Part shown: in pieces, positions 1 to 31,345 of the stretch
How the letters are laid out: every line of letters starts with the position of its first letter
How positions within the stretch are numbered: the first letter of the stretch is position 1
Assembly: GCA_024362935.1 (NCBI GenBank)
Contig: JANCRA010000003.1
Coordinates: 1,423,501-1,487,500, forward strand
DNA length: 64,000 nt
Reading direction: 5' to 3'
DNA from: Setophaga petechia
Lineage: Eukaryota > Chordata > Aves > Passeriformes > Parulidae
Position numbers and translations under genes: made by a program
Notes under the pieces: generated by a model
What the model was told of the DNA's origin: nothing
Databases searched by the model: none
What the model saw: the letters and a program-made list of their open reading frames with translations, nothing else

Positions 1-62
1 AGTGGAGCTAAATGAGTTTTAAGCTCCCTTCCAACCCAGATCAGTCTATGATTTTATGATGT
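1..62 (+). mobile_element. CR1 3' end, cut by window start
   Basis: Typical CR1 terminus CCTTCCAACCCAGATC followed by TCTATGATTTTATGA. Confidence 0.75.
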
Positions 63-1130
63 AAGAATTTTCACTGATTTGAATGGGCTATTGTTAATTT
101 CTTGTATTTTTATGTCCTTATGCGACCTCCTCCTTGCTTGTCAGAGGTAGCACCACTCCCAAGAGTTTCATGAACTGGCTGCACTCAGGGAATAATTCCT
201 TATTATATTATGGAAATCCTGCTTTTCACTCTGCTGGACATTCTGCTTACGAGCTGGCTTAATTGTCCCACTGTCTCCTTAGACTGTGAATAATTATCTC
301 CATTTATATTGTTATCCTGAATGTATTTATAGCCTGATTCTTTTGGGTTAGCATCACCATCTGTTTCCTCAACAGTCACACATTCGGGGGAGAGCGAGTG
401 CTCTTCACATTATGCAAGCAGCTTTCTTGATTAAACCAGCCCGGCATGGATGGATTTTGTTATGAAACCCTGGCACATCTCTAACTCTCAGGCTCCTATT
501 ATCAATAACTCTGAAAAGCCCATCCATTAAATTAAGCCACTTTTAAGCTGCAGCTTGCATTTCAGAACTCGTGTTAACTGTGATTGATTAACGTAATTTA
601 AGAGGAGATTTCCAATGGACTATAAAGACGGTGATGTGATTAGCAGGAAACTCTGATCATTCCTAACCCAGGGATAATATGTTCAGGAGGAAGCCATGGG
701 CTGTGGATTCAGCTATGGCCCCTGATTTGTGCAAAACATATCTAAGCAGTCATTTTACATTAAACATTATATTTAAAACATAAGCATAGTGCCATAAATA
801 TGTAATTATAGCACAGAAAGATATAAATGGGTGAGATCTGGGGATGAAAACAGATCATGCAAACATCACGCTTAGACTTTAGTCATATATAATCTAAATT
901 ATTCCAATTTTTAGACCTAAAGTATTTCAAGAGCAACAACATTAAGTAGAGTATATTATGTCTTTATAGGACCCCTATCCGGAGATACTCAGGAGATTTT
1001 ACAGAATTTGAGAGGAGGAATATTCACACTCCAGTGAGAGCACATTTTCACCAGGCAGTGGCTGCAAAGCTTCCCTGTGCTGTCCTTGAACAGAGAAGGC
1101 AGACAGCACTCCAGGTAGTAACTTATCCCA
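63..1130. other. Intergenic, nothing recognised
   Basis: Unique-looking AT-rich DNA with no convincing coding or RNA signal. Confidence 0.5.
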
Positions 1131-1360
1131 GAATCATGGAATGCCTGGTTGGAAAGGATCTCAAGGATTATCTGACACAACTTTTCTTGGCAAAATCACA
1201 GTTGAAATCAGATGGTCCCAGCACCCTGTGCAGCTGAATCTTAAAGTATCCAATGTTGAGGGATCCACCACTTCCCTGTGGAGATTATTCCAATGGCTGA
1301 TTGTTTTCATTGTGAAAAATTTACCTTGTGTCTGAACAGAATCTCTCCAGGAGCACTTGG
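1131..1360 (-). mobile_element. CR1 fragment (old subfamily)
   Basis: Begins AGAATCATGGAATGCCTGG and continues with GGTTGGAAAGGATCTCAAGG, GGTCCCAGCACCCTGTGCAG and CATTGTGAAAAATTTACC, the antisense pattern of a CR1 3' UTR. Confidence 0.7.
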
Positions 1361-3084
1361 GAAATTCTGGGATTGTTTCCCTGACAGAAACACCAAATAC
1401 AGAAAAGTTTCTTGAATATAATTCAGTCAGGAGTAATTACCACTGCGTGCATGTTCTTGGTGCACTGGGGAATTTCTCAAACATGGCAGAGTTAAGGTTC
1501 TGTTGTGGAAATGACATTTGAACATATTTTCATGCCTCATTGTTTGTATATCCTTTAAAGTTCAGCTACATTTCCATGTTCTGGAAGGCCATAAAATACT
1601 AACCATAAAAAATAATTTTAAAAGCCATTAAAAACATAAAACCACACAAAATCATAAGGCAAGTTGAAATCGGTGTCACAATGTTTAATCACTGCAGGGG
1701 TTTGTTTGTTTATTTTTTCATGTGTCAGCATCCTCCACTGCTGCCTTGGCAATGATCCCTCCTCCTCCAGAATCCACTGGGTGTGTGCTGGTCCCATCAC
1801 TGTTTCTGTGTCTCACATCACCACTACAGCCTTGTCCTTCCTCCTCACTTTTCCTCTCCTAGGAGAGGATGGGAAGCTGCTGATGGGTTGTTTAAGAGTG
1901 CCTGGGCTCCTATGGAGCTGTGGGATGGTGCCTGAAGGAGAGATAGCAGGGATTTCTGAGGGATTGTGATTTATTAGGATCTCCTTGCTTTGAGAGGAGT
2001 CTCCCTGAGTTTGTCACTGCAAAGTTCCCCTTCTTCACACCCTTCCTGCATTCCCTCTGCACTGCCTGGATTCCTCATGTGTCCTCCAAGAGCCCTTCCA
2101 GGATCTACTTTGGCTCCCCCAGTCTGCACTTCTGCTCCACACACACCGGAACCTTCTCTCCTCAGTGCTGCCTCTTGACCCTGCTTTGTCACCTTGGTGA
2201 CTTTAGGGTGATCAGAAGGGAGGAACACGACAAGGCTGTGACAGGAGCAGCAATGAAAGCATTTGTGCAGAGCTGCTAGCCCATGGGCTAGTGAGGGGGC
2301 TGGCCCAGGCAACACAGCAGATGGTGGCAGTGACAGCTTTGGCGTCTCACGTCACTCCCACTCATCAGCGACTCCCACACGCCTCCACCTTCAGGGGCTG
2401 CAAATAGGAAGTGTGGATGTGGGACACAGCAAAAAGCACAGCTCCACAAGCTGCTGCAGCAGCTCACAGGTCAGGGGGGTTGGGTTCAGTGACAACAGAG
2501 CACAGCAGTGTCACCTCAGCCTTCCTGAAATCCTCTGCCTTCATTAGCACCCTTCTCCTCCTCTGCACAAACCCTCAGGCTCCCAGCCTGGCCTGGCTGG
2601 CAATGAGCAAATCTCTAGACCCAACTCCCAGTTAATTGCTTTTTCAATGCTTATTTTGCTTCCCTGAAGAAGAAATGGGTCTCATGCACTTGGCTGAAAT
2701 AAATACCCAGGATTCATCTTTTGGGGGTGTGAGCAGGGCCACAGTCACACTCCTGGACATCACAACTGCCTGAAGAGCAGCAGGTTTTACAGGCGTGGTT
2801 ACTGTGGGGAAGGGGAGGATTGGCAGGGAGAGAAGATGGTTGTTGGGAGTGAGGCAAGTTCTACCTTTGGAATCTCTTCTACAAATTATCCCAAATTTGC
2901 ATTACAATGACCAAGATCTGTTAGAAACTCCCTTTTCCCAGTCAGGGAATGCAGTCATGGAGAGACACATACCACAAACAATATTGATCAGAACACCTTT
3001 TATTGATTAGGTTCTTTCTACTAAGCACAGCTGATCATCTGCCTCTCTGATCCCTTATCTCAGACTACCCAGTCTTGAAAGCAT
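1361..3084. other. Intergenic, nothing recognised
   Basis: Short overlapping ORFs on both strands lack homology, splice support or codon structure. No repeat family recognised. Confidence 0.5.
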
Positions 3085-3829
3085 GGATTCCTAGAAGGTC
3101 CTGAGTTGAAAGTGTGAAAAACACCAATCACGTGTTTTTAAAATTTTAAAATAAGTTTAATAGTAATACAATGGTTATAAAATAGTAATATAATTGGAGT
3201 AATAAAACGGTTTTAAAAATAGTAATACAATTAGAGTAATAAAAATTTGGACAATTTGGATTAGGACAATATGAGACAGTAAAAACAAAGAGTTACAGAC
3301 AGTTTGGATACCTCTTTCTGGGCAAAATAAACCCGAAAAAGGACACTCATTAACAGAGGATTAGCCCTTAAAAATAATAGCCTGTTGCATATTTATACAT
3401 CTCATACATGATGCATAAATTCCATTCAAACACAGGATTCTGTCTGGTCAGAGTCAGATTCTTCCTCTGAACCCTGATGACATCTTCAGGGCTGAGTGTG
3501 GCAAGAAGTTCGTTTCTTCTGATAAGGGAGCAATAAATTCTCTTTCTCTGAAAGATTTAGGTGTCCTGTGGCTGCTATCTGGGTGCAAGTCCTCTCTTTA
3601 AAAGAAGTATCTTACATAGCATAGTTTCTATTTTAACCTTATGTTATAACCTAAAACTATATTTAACACACTACTTAAGAGAATTAATATAGCATAACTT
3701 TCTAACATAACACATATAATATTTATTTTAATATTTGCAAAAAGCCAATCATAAAATATGCATTTTTCACAGAAAGGGATCCACAAGGATCACTGTGTCC
3801 AACCCCTGGCCTTGGACAGGTTGTTATCA
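3085..3829 (-). mobile_element. CR1 fragment split by LTR copy 1
   Basis: The left part (3085-3112, ending CCTGAGTTGAAAG) and right part (3772-3829, GGATCCACAAGGATCA after the duplicated GAAAG) join into one antisense CR1 3' segment once the LTR and one GAAAG are removed. Confidence 0.7.
3113..3771 (-). mobile_element. Solo LTR of an endogenous retrovirus, copy 1 (659 bp, with target duplication)
   Basis: Inverted ends TGTGAAAAAC and TTTTTCACA enclose an AT-rich element flanked by the perfect 5-base direct repeat GAAAG (3108-3112 and 3772-3776). On the minus strand a TATAAATA box (plus 3390-3397) supports that orientation. There is no coding region, so it is a solo LTR. Family name not assigned; it resembles songbird ERV LTRs. 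Confidence 0.85.
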
Positions 3830-4117
3830 CCATGGGGCTTATCATTTCTATCATTTCATTTTGAGCTCCCATCTTCACTCCCAACCTCGACACTCCTGAA
3901 GGAGCAGCGTGATGAGGTTTTTTCAGTCCCTGAGTTGTTTTATTTCTGCTGAAGAGGGAGGATACTGATCCCTGAGGGTACTGTGCGTTTAACCTGATAG
4001 AAATGGCTTTTTGCATTAAACGTGGCTGTTTCTGTACCAGCCGTGGCAGCAGGACCAGGGCAGTGCCCGTCCCTCTGTGCTGGCATTGCTGAGGGACCTC
4101 CAGCCCTGGGGTAGTTT

Positions 4118-4367
4118 TGGGACACTCACAGAAGGACATTGAGGGGCTGGAGTGTGTCTGGAGAAGGGAGTGGAGCTGGGAAGGGTCTGGAGTGGCTGAA
4201 GGAGCTAAGAAAGGGGATCAGCCTGGAGCAAAGGAGGCTCAGGGGGAACCTTGTGGCTCTGCACAACTCCTGACAGGAGGGGACAGCCGGGCATGGGCTC
4301 TGCTCCCAGGGAACAGGGACAGGACAAAGGGAAATGGCCTCAAGCTGTCCCATGGGCAGTTTAGGTT
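4118..4367 (+). mobile_element. CR1 fragment abutting LTR copy 2 on the left
   Basis: Sense CR1: GGACATTGAGGGGCTGGAG, CCTGGAGCAAAGGAGGCTCA, GGCCTCAAGCTGTCCCATGG, then TTTAGG. It stops exactly at the LTR. Confidence 0.8.
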
Positions 4368-4990
4368 TGTGAAAAACGCCAATAACTTGTTTTTAAAATT
4401 TTAAAAGTTTAATAGTAATAAAATGCTTATAAAAATAGTAATACAATTAGAGTAATAATAATTTAGACAATTTGAATTAGGACAATATGAGATAATAAAA
4501 ACAAAGAGCTACGGATAGTCCGGGTACTTTTTCTGGGCAGCAGGAGCCTGGAGAAAAAGGACACACATTAACAGAGGATTAACCCTTAAAAACAATAACC
4601 TGTTGCATATTCATACACCTCATACATGATGCATAAATTCCATTCAAACACAGGATTCTGTCTGGTCAGTGTCAGCTTCTTCCTCTGAATCCTGACGGCG
4701 TCTTCAGGGCTGAGCGAGGCGGGAAGTTCATTTCTTCTGATAATGGGGCAATAAATTCTTTTTCTCTAAAAGATTTAGGTGTCTTGTGGCTGCTATCTCG
4801 CTGTGAGCCCTTTCTTTAAAAAAAGTATCCTACAAAGCATAGTTTCTATTTTAACATTTTTTTTAATAACCTAAAACTATATTTAACACACACTTAAGAG
4901 AATTAATACAGCATTACTTTCTACCACAACATATATAATATTAATTTTAATATTTGCGAAAAGCCAATCATAAAATACGCGTTTTTGACA
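4368..4990 (-). mobile_element. Solo LTR, copy 2, same family (623 bp, no target duplication)
   Basis: Aligns end to end with the element at 3113-3771, at roughly 85-90 percent identity by eye, with small indels. It begins TGTGAAAAACGCC and ends GCGTTTTTGACA. The TATA position is degenerate (TATGAATA). Flanks AGGTT and GACAC do not match, and both flanks are CR1 sequence. Confidence 0.85.
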
Positions 4991-5429
4991 GACACTAAGG
5001 GCTTGGAGCGTGTCCAGAGAAGGGAACAGTGCTGGGGAAGGCTCTGGAGCACCAGGAGAGGATGAAGAGCTGGGAAAGGGGCTGAGCCTGGAGCAAAGGA
5101 GGCTCAGACGGGACCTTGTGGCTCTGCACAGCTTCTGTCAGGAGCGAGCAGCCGGGAGGGGTCGGGCTCTGCTCCAGGGAACAGGGACAGGACAAGGGGA
5201 AACGGCCTCAAGCTGTCCCGTGGACAGTTTAGATTGAAAAATTGGGGAAAATTTCTTCACAGAAAGGGCTGTGTAGTCCCAGTACCGGCTGCCCACGGAA
5301 TTGATGGAGTCCCCATCCCTGGATGAATTTTAAAGCCATGTGGATGTGGCACTTGGGGACATTTTGGGTGCAATTGCTGGACTCAATAACCTTGGAGGGC
5401 TTTTCCAGCCTAAATGATTCTGTGATTTT

Positions 5430-5434
<5 letters not shown>
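4991..5434 (+). mobile_element. CR1 fragment abutting LTR copy 2 on the right, upstream of ACTR10
   Basis: Sense CR1 from GACACTAAGGGCTTGGAGCG to the terminal AATGATTCTGTGATTTT. Its first 235 bases repeat the same CR1 segment that is left of the LTR. Confidence 0.85.
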
Positions 5435-16610
<11,176 letters not shown>

Positions 16611-18721
16611 GCACTTAAATTCCACACAAGGGTTCTGCCTCATTTCAGCTGCATCCATGTGCATTAGGTTTTGGTTTTTGTTCATTAATTTGTTGTAACA
16701 CTATTAAATATGAACAGTGTGGGTGTTGTCAGGGTGTAGGCACTAACACTATTTAAAACCCTGTCCAGTTATAGTTTACAAACCTAACTCTGGCAGCTCC
16801 TCTGCTCTTTTGTCTTGTTTTGAAGAAATTCTGTCCCCTCACGAGCTGTTCCCTACTGAGTTGTTTATTATTTATCTGTATAGTAAATGGCATTGCTGAG
16901 AGAATTTGGTTTAAGATATTTTCATTTTAAGCATGTTGAGGAGAATGAGCAGCACTAGGGAAACATCTGTGGGAATTTTTAGTGCCAACTTCTGTATTAA
17001 AATATTCCACCCTTGAGTCACATGTGAAGAAATGGTTTGGGGCTGTTTAGCAAAGGTAGTGGAATGTTATTTCCCTTGTTTTAAGAGGTTTAGTAGAGAA
17101 CTCTTCTGCCTGTAATCCTCTCATCAAGCTGAGCTAAAACCTCTCCCTATGTCTCCTCCAAGAAAGATTTCAGCAGTGTCAGATTATAAATTATTATAAA
17201 TTAATTATAAACAGGTGCGAGGTCAAACTTGACTCACGGTGACTGAGGTGAAAATCCTACCCTGAGGAGCAGTTTTTGTCTCAAATTTGGGAAGATAAAT
17301 ATGACATTTTTTGGGGTGGTGAAGCCTTTTATTGGCACAAACATGTTTTTGTGACTGATCTCCCCCTGCTGCCCACCTGCTGTGTGCCTGAAGCACGACT
17401 CTGCAAGTCAAACAGATATTTAAAGAAATGCTCTTGTGGTGAACCCTGGCACAGGGAATGTGCTACAGCACTTCAGTAACTCCTGCATGGCTTTGTCAGT
17501 TGTTTTACCTTAATGGGTGCTGTCAGTTTTTATAGCTGTGGGGTGAGGTTGTTGTTTCAGGGATCATCTCCAGGCTGGATAAATAGGCAGGGTCTTGTTG
17601 CCAGGCACAGAGAGGTATACAGAGCACACAGCCTGAGCTGTGCTTCTCATTTTCAGTCACAGTCTGGGAAATTTGGGGTGCAGGTTTTATTTTACCTCAG
17701 TAAGAACTGAGGCAGAGCTTTCTGAGAGAGGAATTTGCCATCAACACGAGTCCCATGGAGCTGGGAGCTCCTTCCCTGCTCAGGAGCTGAAACTCCTACA
17801 GAGCCTGTGGTGGTGGTGGTGGTGCAATGATGTCATTTTCCTGAACTGCAGCAGACTGCAGCTGAGGAAATTCAGGATATTCTTAGCCCTTCCTTTTCAG
17901 GGGTATTTCTGTGCTGCTCTGCGCACGTACCCTGGGACCTCTCCCGGCGTGTTCTGCCACCTCATCCTCCTCCTGCCCACTCACATCTCCTCCTGTGGGG
18001 TTTCTGCATCACTGAACAGCCTCAGCTGCTTCTGTTTCACATGGCAGGGACACAATTCCTAACTCCCATTTACTGCTGGGTTAAGTGCAGAGTCCCAGGA
18101 CCTGCTAAAGCAGATTTTTATTTCATTGAAGGAGTGAGAAACACTGTTAATGGTGTGCCCTGGAAAGCCCTCAGAGATCACACCCATTACAGTGTGTAAT
18201 GGTGTAGAAATGGCTGGGTTTTCACCCTGGCTGTTGTAGTTCTGTCCCTGGCACAGCTGTGGGATCTGTGGATCCTCCCAGCAGACAAACTGACAGTGTC
18301 TGCCTGGTTTAGCAGGAAGGACAGTGACAGACACAAACCCCTGCAGTAACGGGAGGATTTCCCTCCGAGATTCCTCATTCTGGACTGGAGGCCATTCCAG
18401 CAGCTTGGTGTTGGCCTATTGCAGACAGCTCCAGGTGAGTGCTGCTGGCTGGAGGAGGATTTTGGAATATGCACAAGCCTGTTGCGGTCTGCATCAGCAG
18501 GAGCTGCTCCCTGGGGGAAGTGGCTTTGTTTCATTCCCTCATCTCCCTTTTCATGGAATCAGATTGTCTCAAGTCACAAGACTCATGGAGTGCAACTCCC
18601 TGCTCCTTGCAGGACTATATGACGTAAATCCTGTGGCTGAGAGCCTTGTCCAGATCTTCCTTGAGCTCTGGCTGGCTCTCAGCACTTCCCTGGAGATCCT
18701 GTTCAGTGATGGACCAGCACA
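16611..18721. other. ACTR10 3' UTR then intergenic
   Basis: Beyond the candidate poly(A) signals I see no gene. A short (TGG)n run lies at about 17807-17823. Several 60-146 codon ORFs look random. Confidence 0.5.
16703..16708 (+). terminator. ACTR10: Candidate ACTR10 poly(A) signal ATTAAA
   Basis: ATTAAA lies 93 bases after the stop codon. A second ATTAAA at 16996-17001 is an alternative. Which one is used is unknown. Confidence 0.5.
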
Positions 18722-18945
18722 AACCACAGAATCCCAGCATGGTTTGGGTTGGAAGGGACCTTAACCCTTGCCATGGGCAGGGACACCTTCCATCATCCCA
18801 GGCTGCTCCAAGCCTCAATGTCCAACCTGGCCTGGAACACTTCCAGGGATCCAGGGGCAGCCCCAGCTTCTGTGGGCACCCTGTGCCAGGGTCTCACACC
18901 CTCACAGGGGTGAATTTCCAGCTGTCCTAAACCCCCCAGCTCCCT
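18722..18945 (-). mobile_element. CR1 fragment between ACTR10 and tRNA-Lys
   Basis: Antisense CR1 start: CACAGAATCCCAGCATGG, GGTTTGGGTTGGAAGGGACC, CAGGCTGCTCCAAGCCTCAA. Confidence 0.88.
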
Positions 18946-19341
18946 TCCCATCGGATGCTCTCCTGTAGTTCCTGTGTTTAACCAGGGTTGCCCCATCCCA
19001 GATGGAGAATCCCACCCTGGCTCCTGTTATATTTTCTATGGCAGGTGCTTGCCCAGCTCTCTGCTTTATCCAGGTATCGCTGTAATTCCTTTCTGTCTGC
19101 GAGGGAGCCCAGAGCTTCTACTTGATTAACATCTGTTTCCTGCATTGTTCATTAAAAAAATTAAATGTCATGGGATCTGGTGTTTAGGAGTCACAGCCCA
19201 GCTCCTCACGGCTCCAGCTTTGTTATGCACATGCTATTCCTGCATACAGGTCACTTACAAAAAGTGATTTTTTCCCATTGATTTACCGAGGGTTTTCCTT
19301 CAGGAGTCGGCGTTTCCCTCATGAAATGTTCCAAGAAGTTC
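18946..19341. other. Intergenic, tRNA-Lys downstream flank
   Basis: Nothing recognised. Confidence 0.45.
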
Positions 19342-19345
19342 AAAA
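19342..19345 (-). terminator. RNA polymerase III terminator of tRNA-Lys
   Basis: TTTT on the minus strand, six bases past the tRNA 3' end, is a minimal Pol III stop. Confidence 0.75.
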
Positions 19346-19351
19346 TTAATG

Positions 19352-19424
19352 CGCCCAACGTGGGGCTCGAACCCACGACCCTGGGATTAAGAGTCCCATG
19401 CTCTACCGACTGAGCTAGCCGGGC
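19352..19424 (-). tRNA. tRNA-Lys(CUU), intronless
   Basis: The minus strand reads as a 73-base tRNA beginning GCCCGGCTAGCTCAG and ending CCCACGTTGGGCG. The A box TAGCTCAGTCGG and B box GGTTCGAGCCC are intact. The anticodon CTT sits at plus positions 19389-19391 in the loop CTCTTAA, closed by a GGGA/TCCC stem, and the acceptor stem pairs GCCCGGC with GTTGGGC. This matches the vertebrate tRNA-Lys-CTT consensus. It decodes AAG in cytosolic translation. It lies head to head with PSMA3; I recall a tRNA-Lys-CTT just upstream of PSMA3 in human too. Confidence 0.97.
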
Positions 19425-19470
19425 GCTGCGGAAAACGTTTCCGTTACAGATTATTTAACGTAGCGTGTGG

Positions 19471-19478
19471 TGACGTCA
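19471..19478. promoter_or_regulatory. CRE/ATF palindrome TGACGTCA
   Basis: Full 8-base consensus for CREB/ATF proteins, 47 bases from the tRNA 5' end and 82 bases before the PSMA3 ATG. Binding is inferred. Confidence 0.7.
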
Positions 19479-19559
19479 CCCCGTGACTGAGGCGCGGCGG
19501 CCAATGGGAGCGCGCGTTGCTGGGCGGTGGGCGCGGGACGGGCTGGCAGCGGCGCCGCC

Positions 19560-29627
<10,068 letters not shown>

Positions 29628-29748
29628 CACATTGTTACTCCAAAACAAGTCCAACTGTTCTTATCTTAGACCAGGTTTGTTTATAATGCATTATGCATGG
29701 GATGCTGTTGTGTTCGTGTTGGAAGAAACCAACTGACCAACTTGCACT

Positions 29749-29754
29749 AATAAA
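29749..29754 (+). terminator. PSMA3: PSMA3 poly(A) signal AATAAA
   Basis: Canonical AATAAA 122 bases past the stop, followed by T-rich sequence. The 3' UTR is therefore short, about 150 bases. Confidence 0.85.
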
Positions 29755-29967
29755 TTTTCCATTTTACTGTCTGCTAGCTTTTATTTCAAAATGTATAGGC
29801 CAGCAACTGTATCTAAGGACACATCAAAAAGGAAAGACATTATCAGGCTGCTGTTGCTTCCTAAAGCACTCCATTTGAGCCAGGCTATGCACAGAAAAAC
29901 CATCTGTTTAGACAGTGGACAAGTCTCCTGTTAATGCTGCATAGTTTAACATTAAAAACTAGCACTC

Positions 29968-30010
29968 TGCTCTTCCTTGATTAACCAATCAAGGTAATCA
30001 AGGAAGAGCA
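29968..30010. repeat. Perfect 16-bp inverted repeat with 11-base loop
   Basis: TGCTCTTCCTTGATTA (29968-29983) is the exact reverse complement of TAATCAAGGAAGAGCA (29995-30010). The loop is ACCAATCAAGG. It lies 214 bases after the PSMA3 poly(A) signal. Confidence 0.9.
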
Positions 30011-30497
30011 AAAATTAAAGTCTGCAACAATCTGCAGTTTGATCACAGCCAGTCTGTGCCTGGTCTTGGCAGAAGAGATGAGAACATGGCCAGCTCCAGC
30101 AGCAGGTTCCAGTTTAAGGTGATGTGCACAGCTGACAGCTCCTGACAGCCCGTGCAAGAACCAGGAGTGCAGCTAAAGGAATGTTAATCTGAAGTACTCA
30201 GCCTAGGCTTAGTGGAGGAGTAGGAGGAATTAAAAACTAATTCAATTTAAAACAGTGCTTGTGTTAAGTTCTGAAGCTGTGAGATCTATTAAGCAATGTA
30301 ATTGGAATTAATGCTTGAAGAGGCAAACTATTTTTAAACTCTTTTATTCAGCCGTAGTTAATCTTACCACACTTCTGAATCAGCTTCATCAATTGTTGAC
30401 CTTTCCAGAAGAGAAAAACAAGCTTTGCTGCTGTCATTCCCCACTTCCTAGGAAAGCAGACTGCCTATTCTAGTCACTTCAAACTTCTGAAACAGCA

Positions 30498-30607
30498 GGG
30501 TGGATGGGGCTGGGAACACCTGGTCTGGTGGAAGGTGACCCTGCCCAAGGCAAGGGAGAGCAATGAGATGATCTCTCAGGTCCATTCTAAGCCATATCAT
30601 TCTATAA
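30498..30607 (+). mobile_element. Short CR1 3' fragment downstream of PSMA3
   Basis: GGTGGATGGGGCTGGGAACA through ATATCATTCTATAAGG is a degraded sense CR1 end. Confidence 0.7.
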
Positions 30608-31176
30608 GGTAATAAATTGTTCTGTTCACCACCTTAAAACTCAGTTAAATTTTGAAGTCTTGTTTGTAGATGCAGTTAAAATTCTAATGGCCCTGCTAAT
30701 CTAAAGTGAATACTTGTGTAATGAATCAAACTCCTCAGCTTTAGGATTACACACTCCTATTCACCAGCCCTTAAAACAGAAGCTTTCTCTTACAGGTTGA
30801 TTTTTAAAGAGGTAGTTTGGAAAATACCTGGCCTTCTCCAGTGTCCTTTGTACCAGGATTCCAAAGCAGCCTCTGCTTCCTTTCTGTGACATGGGAGGGC
30901 AGCAGAGGGAGGTGGCTCTGACTGTGTCAGTTCAGGCCACCTGAGCTCCTGCTGGGAGCCAGGACAGGGAGCCTCCTTCAGTGCCTCCTCCTGAGGCACA
31001 GGAGCAGCTGCTGCACTGACTCAGCCTGAATTCCCTGCTGCAGCTTCCTGCTGACTCAGCTCAGGACTCACAGGCCAGGGCCACTCAGGAAACTCCTCAG
31101 CAGCACCTTAAGGCATCAGCTGAGGCTGAGCTGCCACTCCTGGCAATGGCAGCAGGGAAGAACCTGATTCTGTTCC

Positions 31177-31345
31177 TAAAATCACAGAACATTCTGAGTT
31201 GGAGGGGAGCCACAAGGATCATCAGTCCAGGACAGACCCATGAGCTTGGTGTCTGCAGCACACACTGTGAGCTGCTGAAGGAAAATGAAGATTGTCCTTG
31301 TGTGGCCACACCACCCCTGCACCCCTCTGATCCCTTCAGGGACAG
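31177..31345 (-). mobile_element. CR1 fragment, old
   Basis: AAAATCACAGAACATTCTGAG then GGGAGCCACAAGGATCATCA is an antisense CR1 3' end. The right border is uncertain. Confidence 0.55.

Noticed and set aside
3113..4990. Provirus with 5' and 3' LTRs
   Set aside because: Each LTR has different flanks, copy 1 has its own complete target duplication, and only CR1 and unique DNA lie between them, with no viral genes.
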